Below, piece by piece: positions 16,711 through 25,767 of a DNA stretch of 64,000 bases. The position numbers were made by a program, and so were the translations under genes. Positions within the stretch are counted from its first letter, which is position 1, and every line of letters begins with the position of its first letter. The stretch comes from Microbacterium sp. SCN 70-27 (GTDB lineage: Bacteria; Actinomycetota; Actinomycetes; Actinomycetales; Microbacteriaceae): NCBI GenBank assembly GCA_001724425.1, contig MEEK01000008.1, positions 72,270 through 136,269 on the forward strand, written 5' to 3'. The notes beneath the pieces were generated by a model. That model worked only from the letters and a program-made list of their open reading frames with translations, was not told where the DNA came from and searched no databases.

Positions 16711-17325
16711 ATGGCAGCGGGAGCACCGGAGTGGGTCGTTCGCGAGGACGCAGGCATCCCCGTGCTCGTCGCGCTGTACCTGCGCCAGTCGCTCGGCATC
16801 CGCTATCCGGAGGAGCTGCCGCAGCTGAGAGGCGTCCCGTCGGCGGCACCCGAGGAGTTCACCGACACGGCGGCGCTCGAGCGTCAGTGGCGCGCGTACT
16901 GGGACATGACGGTCGAGCCGCAGGCGCACACCTCACCCGTTCCGCTCGAGCTCGTCGACGACTTCGCGACGTTCGTCGCGTTGCCCACCGAAGGCGCAGA
17001 AGAGCTGCGCGCCGCGATCGCTCCTTTCGCCGACGCGGCGATCGCCTACGCCGAAGCCGAGGCCCAGCGGTACGGCGACCGCGTCTCCGCGGACGCCCGC
17101 TCCGGCGGGTCGTCGTATCGCGCGTACGCGAGTGCGATCGCTCAGCACGAGCGCGCCGCGGGGCGCCGGGCGCACTCGTTCGAGCTCAACGTCCAGGTGC
17201 TGCCGCTGACGCAGCGGGGCGTGTGGTGGATAGGCGCGCTCACGGTCGCGGTGACCGATGGCCTGCGCGGAGACGTCGTCGCCTTCGACACCGCGATCGC
17301 CCCGATCATCGCCGACATCGCCTGA
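16711..17325 (+). CDS. Conserved protein of unknown function
   Basis: 204 residues, soluble, no signal peptide. Features are an N-terminal VALYLRQSLGIRYPEELPQL helix pair, a Trp-rich RQWRAYWDMTVE segment and a C-terminal region with the hydrophobic GVWWIGALTVAVTDGLRGD hairpin. I do not recognise a family. A TAGGAT box (16699-16704) six bases before the ATG with no ribosome site fits a leaderless promoter. Divergent from the GH127 gene. Confidence 0.72.
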   Translation: MAAGAPEWVVREDAGIPVLVALYLRQSLGIRYPEELPQLRGVPSAAPEEFTDTAALERQWRAYWDMTVEPQAHTSPVPLELVDDFATFVALPTEGAEELRAAIAPFADAAIAYAEAEAQRYGDRVSADARSGGSSYRAYASAIAQHERAAGRRAHSFELNVQVLPLTQRGVWWIGALTVAVTDGLRGDVVAFDTAIAPIIADIA

Positions 17326-17379
17326 GGGCGCCGCGCCCGGCGGCTCGGGTGTCGAGACCCGCGACTCAGGCGACGCGCG

Positions 17380-17706
17380 TCAGGCCTCGGTCCGCTCGTG
17401 GTCGATGCGCACGTCGTGCGTGCGCCGGGACAGGCGGCGATCCAGCAGCAGGGCGAGGCCGCCGGCGAGCGCCATCCCGACCGGGATGCACACGAGGCAC
17501 AGGAATCCGAACACCTGCGACGCCGAATACATGACGTCGGTCGTGGGGCTCTTCTGCGCCGTGCCGTCGAACGCGAACGTGAGGATGAGCGCGACGAGGA
17601 TGCCGACCGCCGCACCCGCCGCGAAGAAGATCGCGTAGCGGGGGCTCCGGCGCACGGTCGCCGTTTCGATGCGGTGCTCCGTGCGGGGTTCGGCGGGCTC
17701 GCTCAT
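17380..17706 (-). CDS. Small membrane protein with two helices
   Basis: 108 residues from the ATG at 17706, which is preceded by GGAGGG. Two hydrophobic segments at about residues 25-45 and 60-85 are flanked by an acidic N terminus and a basic RRLSRRTHDVR tail. Function unknown; typical of uncharacterised actinobacterial envelope proteins. Convergent with the preceding gene and divergent from the quinone reductase. Confidence 0.75.
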   Translation of the reverse strand: MSEPAEPRTEHRIETATVRRSPRYAIFFAAGAAVGILVALILTFAFDGTAQKSPTTDVMYSASQVFGFLCLVCIPVGMALAGGLALLLDRRLSRRTHDVRIDHERTEA

Positions 17707-17857
17707 CCCTCCATTGTCCCACCCCGCGGCACGGCACGGGGTCCGAGGCGCCGCTGATCGTGCCGCGGCGCTGACCGCGCGTGGTGCGTGGCGCCGGGCG
17801 GTCGACGAATCCGCGCAGCGCGGAATGGATGCCATGGACGCGGGGTTGTCTCGTCGC

Positions 17858-18781
17858 ATGAAGGCACTCGAATACGCCGAGTTCGGCGGCAACGACCGGT
17901 TCCGCATCGCTGAGCGAGAGCTCCCGCACCCCGGGCCCGACACGCTCGTCGTGCGGGTGGTGGCGGCGGGCCTCAACCCCGTCGACTACAAGATCCGCGA
18001 GGGGTATCTGCGGGGCGTCATCGACACACAGCTGCCGGCCGTGCCCGGGTGGGACGTCGCGGGCATCGTCGAGAAGGTCGGCTTGGACACTCCGGAGTTC
18101 GCCGTCGGCGACGCGGTGGTCGCCTACGCGCGGGCGGACGTCGTGCAGCACGGATCACTCGCGGAATTCATGCCGGTCCCCGTGCGCACCGCGGCGCACA
18201 AGCCCGAGGGCGTGTCCTTCGAGCAGGCCGCCGCCCTGCCCTTGACGGGGCTCACCGCCCTGCAGTCGCTGGAGCGCGCGGGGGTGCGGTCCGGGCAGAC
18301 CATCCTGATCCACGGTGCCGCCGGTGGCGTCGGGTCGTTCGGAGTGCAGCTTGCGAAGCTCCGCGGTGCGCACGTGGTCGGCACGGCGTCGCCGCGAAAC
18401 CACGACTACCTCCGCTCGCTCGGCGCGGAACCGCTCGCGTACGGTGAGGGGCTCGTCGCGGCGGCGCGCGAGCTCGTCCCGGGCGGGTTCGACGCGATCG
18501 TCGACTTCGCCGGCGGGTCGTCGCTCGACTCGGCATCCGAGCTTCTCGCACCCGGCGGTGCGGTCGTCTCGATCGCGGACCAGCGCGCCCGCACCGAGTT
18601 CGGCGGACACTCGATCTGGGTGCGCCCCGACGCGACGCAGCTGGCCGAACTCGCCGGTCTCGTGGCGAGCGGCGACCTGCACGTCGAGATCGCCGCCACC
18701 TACCCGCTCGACGAGGCGGCGGCGGCCTACGCCGCCCTCGAGGAGGGCCACACCCGCGGGAAGATCGTCGTCACGGTGTAG
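17858..18781 (+). CDS. Zinc-less MDR-type NADP-dependent alcohol dehydrogenase / quinone oxidoreductase
   Basis: 307 residues from the ATG at 17858. The N-terminal GroES-like domain has GLNPVDYKIREGYLRG and PGWDVAGIVE; the NADP-binding Rossmann fold has HGAAGGVGSFGVQLAKL, the signature of quinone reductases and related enoyl reductases. No zinc ligands are seen. It reduces quinones or other carbonyl compounds in the cytoplasm; the natural substrate is unknown. The start is not certain because two in-frame ATGs lie 18 and 27 bases upstream and none has a convincing ribosome site. Confidence 0.9.
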   Translation: MKALEYAEFGGNDRFRIAERELPHPGPDTLVVRVVAAGLNPVDYKIREGYLRGVIDTQLPAVPGWDVAGIVEKVGLDTPEFAVGDAVVAYARADVVQHGSLAEFMPVPVRTAAHKPEGVSFEQAAALPLTGLTALQSLERAGVRSGQTILIHGAAGGVGSFGVQLAKLRGAHVVGTASPRNHDYLRSLGAEPLAYGEGLVAAARELVPGGFDAIVDFAGGSSLDSASELLAPGGAVVSIADQRARTEFGGHSIWVRPDATQLAELAGLVASGDLHVEIAATYPLDEAAAAYAALEEGHTRGKIVVTV

Positions 18782-18852
18782 GGGCACGCGGGGCCAGGCA
18801 CGTGCGTCGTGCTGCGGAGCGACCGGGCCCCGCAGCTCGCGAGTGTTGCGGG

Positions 18853-19209
18853 TCAGGGCCGGAGCGGAAGCAGCGCCGAGATGTCGGCGCGCGTGCCGGA
18901 CGCCGAGATCCGACCGGCGGCGGAGGCATCCGACCACGACTCCGCGCCGATCGCCAGGGCGATCCACGTCGCGGCATCCGTCTCGACGACGTTCGGCGGG
19001 GTGCCGCGCGTGTGCCGCGGCCCCTCCACGACCTGCACGGCCCCGAACGGCGGCACGCGCACCTCGACGGTGTTGCCGGGAGCCTTCTCGGCCAGCAGCT
19101 GCAACAGGTATCGCACGGCCGTCGCGTGCTCGGCCCGGGCCGCCCCGCCCGCCGCGGCAACCGCAGCCAGGGCGGTACGCCCCTCCTCGGTCGAGATTCT
19201 GCGCGCCAT
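18853..19209 (-). CDS. Sterol-carrier (SCP2-like) family protein
   Basis: 118 residues. An N-terminal helix region (RTALAAVAAAGGAARAEHATAVRYLLQLLA) is followed by VEVRVPPFGAVQVVEGPRHTRGTPPNVVE, typical of the small actinobacterial proteins annotated as sterol-carrier family and often found near purF. A hydrophobic-ligand-binding role is inferred from the fold only. TAGCGT lies six bases before the ATG, with GGAGGG between, so it could be read leaderless or with a ribosome site. Confidence 0.75.
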   Translation of the reverse strand: MARRISTEEGRTALAAVAAAGGAARAEHATAVRYLLQLLAEKAPGNTVEVRVPPFGAVQVVEGPRHTRGTPPNVVETDAATWIALAIGAESWSDASAAGRISASGTRADISALLPLRP

Positions 19210-19407
19210 CCCTCCACGCTAGCCCGTTCCGTATTCAGGCTCCCCGTGTCGGCCTCACGGACCCGACCGCGGGATTCCGGGGCCACGTCCGCGCGCCCGC
19301 GCCGCCGAGACTGAGCACGGTTCGCGGCGGGCGGGAGACTTCCGGCTCGCCGCAGCCGACGACCGCCCCAGCCGGGCGGGCGCGGGTGTGCTGGGTAGGC
19401 TGGGCGC

Positions 19408-20682
19408 GTGCGCATTCTCGTCCTCGGTTCCGGTGCCCGCGAGCACGCCATCCTGCTGGCCCTGAAGGGCGAGGATGCCGGACACGAGCTGTTCGCCGCC
19501 CCCGGCAACGCGGGCATCGCCGCGGATGCCGCGATCGCGGCCGGCCTCGACCCGAACGACCCGACGGCCGTCACGGACTACGCCAACGACGAGAACATCG
19601 ACCTCGTGATCATCGGTCCCGAGGCGCCACTGGTCGCAGGGGTCGCCGACGCTCTGCGCGAGCGCGGCATCCCGGTGTTCGGTCCGGGTCGGGCGGCCGC
19701 GCAGCTCGAGGGATCCAAGGCGTTCGCGAAGCGGATCATGGATGCCGCGGGCGTCCCCACCGGCCGCGCCACGCGCGCCACGACCCGCGCCGAGGTCGAG
19801 GCGGCTCTCGACGAGTACGGGGCGACCTACGTCGTCAAGGCCGATGGCCTCGCAGCCGGCAAGGGTGTCGTCGTCACCGACGACCGCGCCGCCGCGCTCG
19901 ACCACGCCGAGACCTATCTGCCGACCGGTCCCGTGCTCGTCGAGGAGTTCCTCTCCGGCCCGGAGGTGTCGCTCTTCTTCGTGAGCGACGGCGACACGGT
20001 GCGCCCACTCGCCCCCGCCCAGGACTTCAAGCGCGCGTACGACGGCGACGCGGGCCCGAACACCGGCGGCATGGGCGCCTACTCCCCGCTCCCCTGGCTC
20101 GCCGAGCGCTTCGGCAGCGAGCAGGCGTTCGTCGACGAGGTGACGCGCACCGTCGCGGAGCCCGTCATCCGAGAGCTGGATGCCGAGGGCACCCCCTTCA
20201 TCGGACTGCTCTACGCCGGCCTCATCGTCACCGACCAGGGCATCAAGGTCATCGAGTTCAACGCACGCTTCGGCGACCCGGAGACGCAGGTGGTCCTCGC
20301 CCGCATGACGAGTCCGCTGTCGCGGCTGCTGCTCGCCGCGGCGGGGGGCTTCCTCGAAGACGAGCCCGCGCCGACCTTCGCCGACACGGCCGCCATCACC
20401 GTCGTGCTCGCGAGCGAGGGGTACCCCGAATCCCCACACGTCGGGCGGCCGATCACGGGGCTGGTGGATGCCGCTGGCATCCCCGGCATCCACCTCGCTC
20501 ACGCGGCCACGGCCGAGAGCGAGCGCGGCCTCATCGCGACGGGCGGGCGCGTGATCAACGTCGTCGCGACGGGGACGTCCTTCACGGTCGCCCGCGACCG
20601 CGCCTACGCGGCCCTGCGGCACATCGCTCTCGAGGGTTCGCACTACCGCACGGACATCGCGGCCCGAGTCGCCGCCGACTGA
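19408..20682 (+). CDS. purD: Phosphoribosylamine-glycine ligase (GAR synthetase)
   Basis: 424 residues, standard length. It joins phosphoribosylamine to glycine with ATP, the second step of purine synthesis. The start [12 protein letters not shown] is the N-terminal domain signature; the ATP-grasp region includes [16 protein letters not shown] and [12 protein letters not shown], and [27 protein letters not shown] is the metal-binding loop. GTG start six bases after TAGGCT (19396-19401), so probably leaderless. The last codons are duplicated in the downstream spacer. Confidence 0.97.
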   Translation: MRILVLGSGAREHAILLALKGEDAGHELFAAPGNAGIAADAAIAAGLDPNDPTAVTDYANDENIDLVIIGPEAPLVAGVADALRERGIPVFGPGRAAAQLEGSKAFAKRIMDAAGVPTGRATRATTRAEVEAALDEYGATYVVKADGLAAGKGVVVTDDRAAALDHAETYLPTGPVLVEEFLSGPEVSLFFVSDGDTVRPLAPAQDFKRAYDGDAGPNTGGMGAYSPLPWLAERFGSEQAFVDEVTRTVAEPVIRELDAEGTPFIGLLYAGLIVTDQGIKVIEFNARFGDPETQVVLARMTSPLSRLLLAAAGGFLEDEPAPTFADTAAITVVLASEGYPESPHVGRPITGLVDAAGIPGIHLAHAATAESERGLIATGGRVINVVATGTSFTVARDRAYAALRHIALEGSHYRTDIAARVAAD

Positions 20683-20751
20683 CCGCGGGCGTCCCGCCCG
20701 CCGAGCCGACCCCACCGAGACTCGTCCCGCCCGCCGAGACCCATCCTGCCT

Positions 20752-20785
20752 GCCGAGACCCGTCAACGGGACACCGGGTCTCGGC
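20752..20785. terminator. Hairpin after purD, copy 1
   Basis: GCCGAGACCCG (20752-20762) pairs with CGGGTCTCGGC (20775-20785), an 11-bp perfect stem with a 12-base loop. Placed between convergent genes it could stop transcription from both sides; there is no T-run. Confidence 0.55.
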
Positions 20786-20911
20786 GCCCGGAGCGGGTCT
20801 CGAGCAGATCTCCCTCGAGGGCTACCGCACAGACATCGCGGCCCGCGCCGCCGCCGACTGACCCCGGGGGTCCCTCCCGCCGAGCCGACCCCGGCGAGAC
20901 CCGTCCTACCC

Positions 20912-20945
20912 GCCGAGACCCGTGAACTGGACACGGGGTCTCGGC
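20912..20945. terminator. Hairpin after purD, copy 2
   Basis: GCCGAGACCC (20912-20921) pairs with GGGTCTCGGC (20936-20945). It is the duplicate of the hairpin at 20752 and lies nearer the 3' end of the minus-strand exporter gene. Further GCGGGTCTCGG units follow at 20953-20982. Confidence 0.5.
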
Positions 20946-21022
20946 GTCCGGAGCGGGTCTCGGCGCGGGGAGCGGGTCTCGGCACCCCGGCGCGGGCGCC
21001 AGGCGCGCCCACGCCGGGGGTG

Positions 21023-22531
21023 TCAGCGGCGCGACTCGAGGTGGGCGGGACGCTGCATGAACAGCACCGCCACGACGCCAATCAGGAGGACGGCGGCAGG
21101 CAGCAGCGTCGACTGCGCCATGGCATCCGAGAACCCGCCGACGACGAAGTCGGGGAGCTTTCCCGCGCCGAAGTCGCCGCCCGCGTCCGATGCGCCCGGG
21201 AGGTTCGCCTCCAGCCGGTTCTGCATGAACGCGGCGATCGCGGCCGAGCCGAGCACCGACCCGATCGTGCGCGTCGTGTTGTAGATGCCCGCGCCGGCGC
21301 CCGCCTGCCGCGGCTGGAGGTTCCGGGTCGCGGTGGTGGCGAGCGGCCCCCACATGCCGGCCTGGCCGATGCCCATGAGCGCCGAGGGCAGCAGGAACAC
21401 CCAGATCGGGGTGTCCGGGTTCATGAGCGCCGCGTACCAGAACAGTGCGATCGCCGTCAGCAGCAGCCCCGGCACGAGGAGCAGACGGGGGTCGACCCGG
21501 TCGAGGACACGTCCCGCGATCGGCGCGAGGACACCCGAGAGCACCGCCATCGGGATGAGGAGCAGCGCGGAGTCCGTCGGCGACAGACCGCGCGCCAACT
21601 GGTAGAAGAACATCATGGGCAGCGACATCGCGGTCACGGTGAACCCGACGGTCGCGATGCCGATGTTCGCCACCGAGAAGTTACGGTCACGGAACAGCGC
21701 GAGCGGCACGAGCGGCTCGCTCTTGGTCCGTGCCTGCTGCCAGATGAACAGCGCCATCATGACGATGCCGCCTGCGATCATCGCCCAGACCCACGGTGCC
21801 CAGTCGAAATGCTCCCCCTCCTGCAGGCCGAAGACGATCAGGAACAGCGCGATCGCGGAGAGGAACACGCCGACCATGTCGAAGCGGTGCGGGTGCGTCT
21901 CGAGGTCGGGCACGAGGATCCACGCGAGCACGAATCCGATCACGCCGACGGGGAGGTTCACGAAGAAGATCCACTCCCACCCGAACCCGTCGACGAGCAG
22001 GCCCCCGGCGAGCGGCCCGACGAGCGTCGCGACACCGGCCGTCGCACCCCACAGGCCCATCGCCGCACCGCGCTGGGTGGCGGGGAAGGTGCGGGTGATG
22101 ACGGCCATCGTCTGCGGCGTCATGAGGGATGCCCCGACGCCCTGCACCGCGCGGAACGCGATGAGCATGCCGAGGCTCGACGACAGACCGCAGCCGAGGG
22201 ATGCCAGGGTGAAGATCGCGAGCCCGATGAGGTAGATCCGCCGCGGGCCGAACCGGTCGCCGAGCCTGCCCGTGATGAGCAGCGGCACGGCATAGGCGAG
22301 GAGATAGGCGGAAGTGACCCACACGACGTTGTCGAGGTTGTTGGTGGTGGGGTCGAGGGCCGCCTTGATGGCGGGATTCGCGACCGACACGATGGTCGTG
22401 TCGACGAGGATCATGAAGAACCCGATGACAAGGGCCCAGAGCGCGGGCCACGGGCTGCGCCCGGTCTGATCGGGGTGGTGAGCGGGCGATGCGTGCGCCT
22501 CGGCACGCGTGGTGGGAGTGTTGTCGGTCAT
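21023..22531 (-). CDS. DHA2-family MFS drug exporter (14 helices)
   Basis: 502 residues with fourteen predicted membrane helices. It has the DHA2 marks VIGFFMILVDTTIVSVANPAI (motif D1), GRLGDRFGPRRIY (motif A) and GWEWIFFVNLPVGV. These antiporters expel drugs, dyes or antibiotics using the proton gradient. Its ATG overlaps the upstream padR stop by four bases, so exporter and repressor are one operon; induction by a PadR ligand is expected. Confidence 0.94.
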   Translation of the reverse strand: MTDNTPTTRAEAHASPAHHPDQTGRSPWPALWALVIGFFMILVDTTIVSVANPAIKAALDPTTNNLDNVVWVTSAYLLAYAVPLLITGRLGDRFGPRRIYLIGLAIFTLASLGCGLSSSLGMLIAFRAVQGVGASLMTPQTMAVITRTFPATQRGAAMGLWGATAGVATLVGPLAGGLLVDGFGWEWIFFVNLPVGVIGFVLAWILVPDLETHPHRFDMVGVFLSAIALFLIVFGLQEGEHFDWAPWVWAMIAGGIVMMALFIWQQARTKSEPLVPLALFRDRNFSVANIGIATVGFTVTAMSLPMMFFYQLARGLSPTDSALLLIPMAVLSGVLAPIAGRVLDRVDPRLLLVPGLLLTAIALFWYAALMNPDTPIWVFLLPSALMGIGQAGMWGPLATTATRNLQPRQAGAGAGIYNTTRTIGSVLGSAAIAAFMQNRLEANLPGASDAGGDFGAGKLPDFVVGGFSDAMAQSTLLPAAVLLIGVVAVLFMQRPAHLESRR

Positions 22532-23151
22532 TGCCGGGCGGCCTCTCTTCGAGCCAGGTAGAGGTCGGTCGGAATGGCGTTCGCGTCATTCCAGGGGTAG
22601 TCGGGTCGGGCGATGCGGTGGAGCAGTCCGTCGAGCCACGCGAGTTCGGCGTCGAGCAGTACGCCCTCGCGCTCCACCTCGATGAGATACACGTCGGGCA
22701 CGCCCTTCTCGAGAGCTTTGTCTCTCCCGTCGCGGTGCAGGTCTCGTGATCTCTCCAGTGATTCCCGTCGGGTGGTGAGGAGGGCGATCGCCTCTTCGCG
22801 CGGGAGGTTGTGCGACTCGGCCAGGGCGATGCGGAACTGCGCCGGGCGTTCGATGGCGGGGAGTTCTCGGCGCACCCATTCGACGACAGCCGCATTGCCG
22901 GCATCCGTCAGCGCGTAGGTGGTGCGCTCGGGCCGGTTCCCCTCGCGGTCGACGCCGACCTCGGCGAGCAGCCCCTGCTGCTGGAGGCGGGCGACGGTGT
23001 GGTACATCGTGCCGTTCGTGATCGTGACGATGCGGTCGTCGTGGCGATGGCGCATCAGCCGGATCATCTCGTAGGGGTGCATGTCGTCCTCGCGCAGCAG
23101 CGCGAGGACCATGACTCCGAGGGGGGTGAGACGGCTGACGGGATCCTTCAT
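22528..23151 (-). CDS. PadR-family repressor of the DHA2 exporter
   Basis: 207 residues. The N-terminal winged helix (LTPLGVMVLALLREDDMHPYEMIRLMRHR, TNGTMYHTVARLQQQGLL) and the C-terminal Vir_Tf-like helical domain (from about residue 95) make this a class 1 PadR protein like LmrR/LadR. GGAGTAATC precedes the ATG. The sequence upstream holds two overlapping dyads that are probable operators, so the operon is likely autoregulated. Confidence 0.93.
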   Translation of the reverse strand: MKDPVSRLTPLGVMVLALLREDDMHPYEMIRLMRHRHDDRIVTITNGTMYHTVARLQQQGLLAEVGVDREGNRPERTTYALTDAGNAAVVEWVRRELPAIERPAQFRIALAESHNLPREEAIALLTTRRESLERSRDLHRDGRDKALEKGVPDVYLIEVEREGVLLDAELAWLDGLLHRIARPDYPWNDANAIPTDLYLARREAARQ

Positions 23152-23168
23152 GATTACTCCGGTTCGAT

Positions 23169-23189
23169 TAGTCCATGTGGACTATACAT
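23169..23189 (-). promoter_or_regulatory. Operator and -10 region of the padR-exporter operon
   Basis: TAGTCC-ATGT-GGACTA (23169-23184) is a perfect dyad; overlapping it, ATGT (23175-23178) and ACAT (23186-23189) form the ATGT-spacer-ACAT arrangement of PadR sites, here with seven bases between. On the minus strand a TATAGT -10 box (23181-23186) lies inside. Confidence 0.6.
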
Positions 23190-23219
23190 ACTTTTCACGG
23201 TGACGGGTAGCCTCACGGC

Positions 23220-23543
23220 ATGACGCACTCACCCCGCGCGATCTACGACGACATCAGCGCCGAGTACCTCGTCCGCCCCGGCGTCGACATCGGCCCGATG
23301 TTCGGCAGTCAGGGCCTGCGCATCCGCGGCAAGGTGTTCGCGTTCCTGGGCTGGCGGGAGGGCCTCATCGCGAAGCTCCCCGAACAGCGCGTGAGCGAAC
23401 TCGAGGCGACCGGCCGCGCCGAGCGGATGGTCATCCGCGAGCGTGCGATGCGCGAGTGGGTGGTCGTCGGCGCGGATGCCTCGGACCTCTGGCCCGAGGT
23501 CGTCGCCGAGGCGTTCGCGTTCGTCGACGAGATCACGCCGTGA
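23220..23543 (+). CDS. TfoX N-terminal-like domain protein
   Basis: 107 residues. GPMFGSQGLRIRGKVFAFLGWREGLIAKLPEQRVSELEATGRAERM resembles the TfoX/Sxy N-terminal domain, found as a stand-alone protein in many Actinobacteria. In proteobacteria Sxy controls competence genes; here the role is unknown. TAGCCT (23208-23213) six bases before the ATG indicates a leaderless transcript. Confidence 0.75.
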   Translation: MTHSPRAIYDDISAEYLVRPGVDIGPMFGSQGLRIRGKVFAFLGWREGLIAKLPEQRVSELEATGRAERMVIRERAMREWVVVGADASDLWPEVVAEAFAFVDEITP

Positions 23544-23556
23544 CGATAATGGACAC

Positions 23557-24495
23557 GTGACGGACGCACCCCTCGACCTGCCCGGCTGGACCCACGTCTA
23601 CTCGGGGAAGGTGCGGGACCTCTACCGCCCCGCCCCCACCGCGCCGAGCGCGGACGGCACAGCCGCCGACGCCCCCGACGGGCGGATGCTCGTGGTCGCG
23701 AGCGACCGGGTGAGCGCGTTCGACCATGTTCTCTCCCCCGGCATCCCCGCCAAGGGGGCGCTTCTCACGGCGCTCAGCCAGTGGTGGTTCGACCAGCTCG
23801 CGGGCGACGACGGGGGTCGCGCGATCGCGAACCACCTGACGGGCGAGGCGCCGCCTGCCGCCGTCGCGGACCGCGCGATGGTCGTCAGGTCCCTCGACAT
23901 GCTCCCGATCGAATGCGTCGTCCGCGGCTACCTCACCGGCTCCGGCTGGAAGGAGTACCGCGCCGAAGGCACGGTCTGCGGCATCCCGCTGCCGGCGGGC
24001 CTCGAAGACGGCGACCGGCTGCCCGAGCCGCTGTTCACCCCGGCGTACAAGGCACCGATGGGCGAGCACGACGAGAACATCTCGTTCGCCCGCGCCGTCG
24101 AGCTCGTGGGTGCCGAACGTGCCGCAGAGCTGCGCGACGCGTCGCTGGAGATCTACCGCCGCGCGGCCGCGGTCGCCGAGGCGCACGGGCTCATCCTCGC
24201 CGACACGAAGTTCGAGTTCGGGGTGGATGCCGCGGGCACGCTGACCCTCGCCGACGAGGTGCTCACGAGCGACTCGTCGCGGTACTGGGATGCCCCGGCG
24301 TGGGCATCCGGCACGACACCCGCCGAACGGATGGCGAGCTTCGACAAGCAGATCGTCCGCGATTGGCTCGCCGCGAACTGGGACGGCACCGGCACTCCGC
24401 CCGAGCTTCCCGCCGAGATCGTCGACCGTACGGCGGCGAAGTACCGCGAGCTGCTCGAGAAGCTGACGCGCGACGAGACCGCGACGGCCGGCTGA
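23557..24495 (+). CDS. purC: Phosphoribosylaminoimidazole-succinocarboxamide synthase
   Basis: 312 residues from the GTG at 23557. PurC joins aspartate to CAIR. Clear motifs are HVYSGKVRDLY, VVASDRVSAFDH, RGYLTGSGWKEY, APMGEHDENISF and SFDKQIVRDW near the C terminus, in the order of the yeast-like, longer PurC form. GATAAT six bases before the GTG would give a leaderless message. Its stop is one base from the next ATG. Confidence 0.97.
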   Translation: MTDAPLDLPGWTHVYSGKVRDLYRPAPTAPSADGTAADAPDGRMLVVASDRVSAFDHVLSPGIPAKGALLTALSQWWFDQLAGDDGGRAIANHLTGEAPPAAVADRAMVVRSLDMLPIECVVRGYLTGSGWKEYRAEGTVCGIPLPAGLEDGDRLPEPLFTPAYKAPMGEHDENISFARAVELVGAERAAELRDASLEIYRRAAAVAEAHGLILADTKFEFGVDAAGTLTLADEVLTSDSSRYWDAPAWASGTTPAERMASFDKQIVRDWLAANWDGTGTPPELPAEIVDRTAAKYRELLEKLTRDETATAG

Positions 24496-24496
24496 C

Positions 24497-25684
24497 ATGC
24501 GCGACGGGGTGCGCCGCGGCATCGTGAGCGGGACGGTCGGTGCGCTGTGGCTCGCGACCGCGTTGATCGCCGCCGCGATCGGCTCGACACCGCTGGCACG
24601 TGTGCAGCAGGCGGTCCTCCCGACCGGCGGGACCCCGTTCATGTGGTCGTGGCCAGCTCCCTGGCCGTTGCTGGTGCCGCTGGTGGGCGCGCTCGCCGCC
24701 GCGGGCGTGCACGCCGCGATCCTGCGCGTCATTCCGGCGGCGAGCATCGGGGGCGCGGTCGTCGCCCGGACGTGGCTCGCGGCGGTGGCCGCCGGCGCCG
24801 TCGTCGGGATGACCGTCGATGCCGTCCTCGTCTTCGGCACGCTCTTCACCCACGGGTGGGCGCTGTGGGCCGTCGACCTCGGCTCGCGCGCGGCCTCCGG
24901 GGCCTACTGGGGGCTCCTCTACGGGTGGATCCCGGCCCTCGTCGCGCACCGCCTGGCCCGACACACCGCCACTCCCGTTGCCGGACTCCCCGTCGCACCC
25001 GAGTCCGGGGCCGTGGCACCCGGGCGCGGCCCGAGCACCACGGGCGGTGCGCTGATCGCCGTCGGCGTCGCCGTCGTGTCCCTCATGCTGCTCGGCTCCG
25101 TGCACCTCGCCGGGAACGAGGCGGCTCAGGCGCAGGTGCGCGCCGACGCGGAGGAGACCCAGCCCGCACCCGCCGACGGGTCGCTGCGGCCCGATCCCGA
25201 GGCTCCGGGCGACGCGGTGCCCGAGCGGGTCGACGGCGGCGGCATCACCGGCACGGATGCCTGTACGCCCGACCGCGCCATGATGCTCATCCACGACGTC
25301 GACGGAGCGACCGGCCACCGCGCGCTGCCGCTCGAGCTGATGAACTTCTCGGAGGCGCCGTGCGTCATCGAGGGATACCCCGACATCGCGTTCGGCGACC
25401 AGAACGGCCACCTCCTCGCGGTGACGGTGGAGCACGGCGGCTCATTCATGGGCGGCGACCCCGGCCCGTCGCGGATCACGATTCCCCCGGGCCGATCCGC
25501 GCGCGCGATCATCGGGTGGGATGCCGCGTCGACGCACGGCGTCCTGGTCGCACGAACGATCTGGGGGGCGACTCTCCCCGGCGAGACCCGCGGGTCGAAG
25601 CCGGTCGATGCGGACATCGTCGAGGGCGGCACGGTCGCGGTGACCGCGTGGCACCTCGACGACCCCGCCTCGCCGGAGGAGTGA
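24497..25684 (+). CDS. Membrane protein with C-terminal DUF4232-like domain
   Basis: 395 residues. About five hydrophobic segments occupy residues 8-215, ending with a signal-anchor-like helix (LIAVGVAVVSLMLLGSVHLAG), after which an acidic linker leads to a secreted domain from about residue 245. That domain has CTPDRAMMLIHDVDGATGHRALPLELMNFSEAPCVIEGYPDIAF, the two-Cys beta sandwich of DUF4232. Function unknown. Position one base after purC suggests cotranscription only by proximity. Confidence 0.8.
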   Translation: MRDGVRRGIVSGTVGALWLATALIAAAIGSTPLARVQQAVLPTGGTPFMWSWPAPWPLLVPLVGALAAAGVHAAILRVIPAASIGGAVVARTWLAAVAAGAVVGMTVDAVLVFGTLFTHGWALWAVDLGSRAASGAYWGLLYGWIPALVAHRLARHTATPVAGLPVAPESGAVAPGRGPSTTGGALIAVGVAVVSLMLLGSVHLAGNEAAQAQVRADAEETQPAPADGSLRPDPEAPGDAVPERVDGGGITGTDACTPDRAMMLIHDVDGATGHRALPLELMNFSEAPCVIEGYPDIAFGDQNGHLLAVTVEHGGSFMGGDPGPSRITIPPGRSARAIIGWDAASTHGVLVARTIWGATLPGETRGSKPVDADIVEGGTVAVTAWHLDDPASPEE

Positions 25685-25767
25685 CGCTCTCCCAGCGTTC
25701 TCCCAGATAGCCTGGGCCACAGGCCGACATCCCCCGCCTGTCGCACGACCCTTCGAGGAGCGCCCGC

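Larger units (their letters stand above)
20629..20990 (+). repeat. Imperfect tandem duplication of the purD 3' end and its terminator
   Basis: Starting at CTCGAGGG (20629), about 180 bases covering the last codons of purD, its stop codon and a GCCGAGACC-rich hairpin are repeated from 20814 with many substitutions; the second copy still encodes [12 protein letters not shown] followed by TGA in register. This fills the 340-base spacer between convergent purD and the DHA2 exporter. No gene is seen in it. Confidence 0.75.

Noticed and set aside
18315-20861. 848-codon plus-strand frame ending in the purD duplication
   Set aside because: It is out of frame with the quinone reductase and purD and is Arg/Pro-rich; only its last codons reflect the duplicated purD tail.
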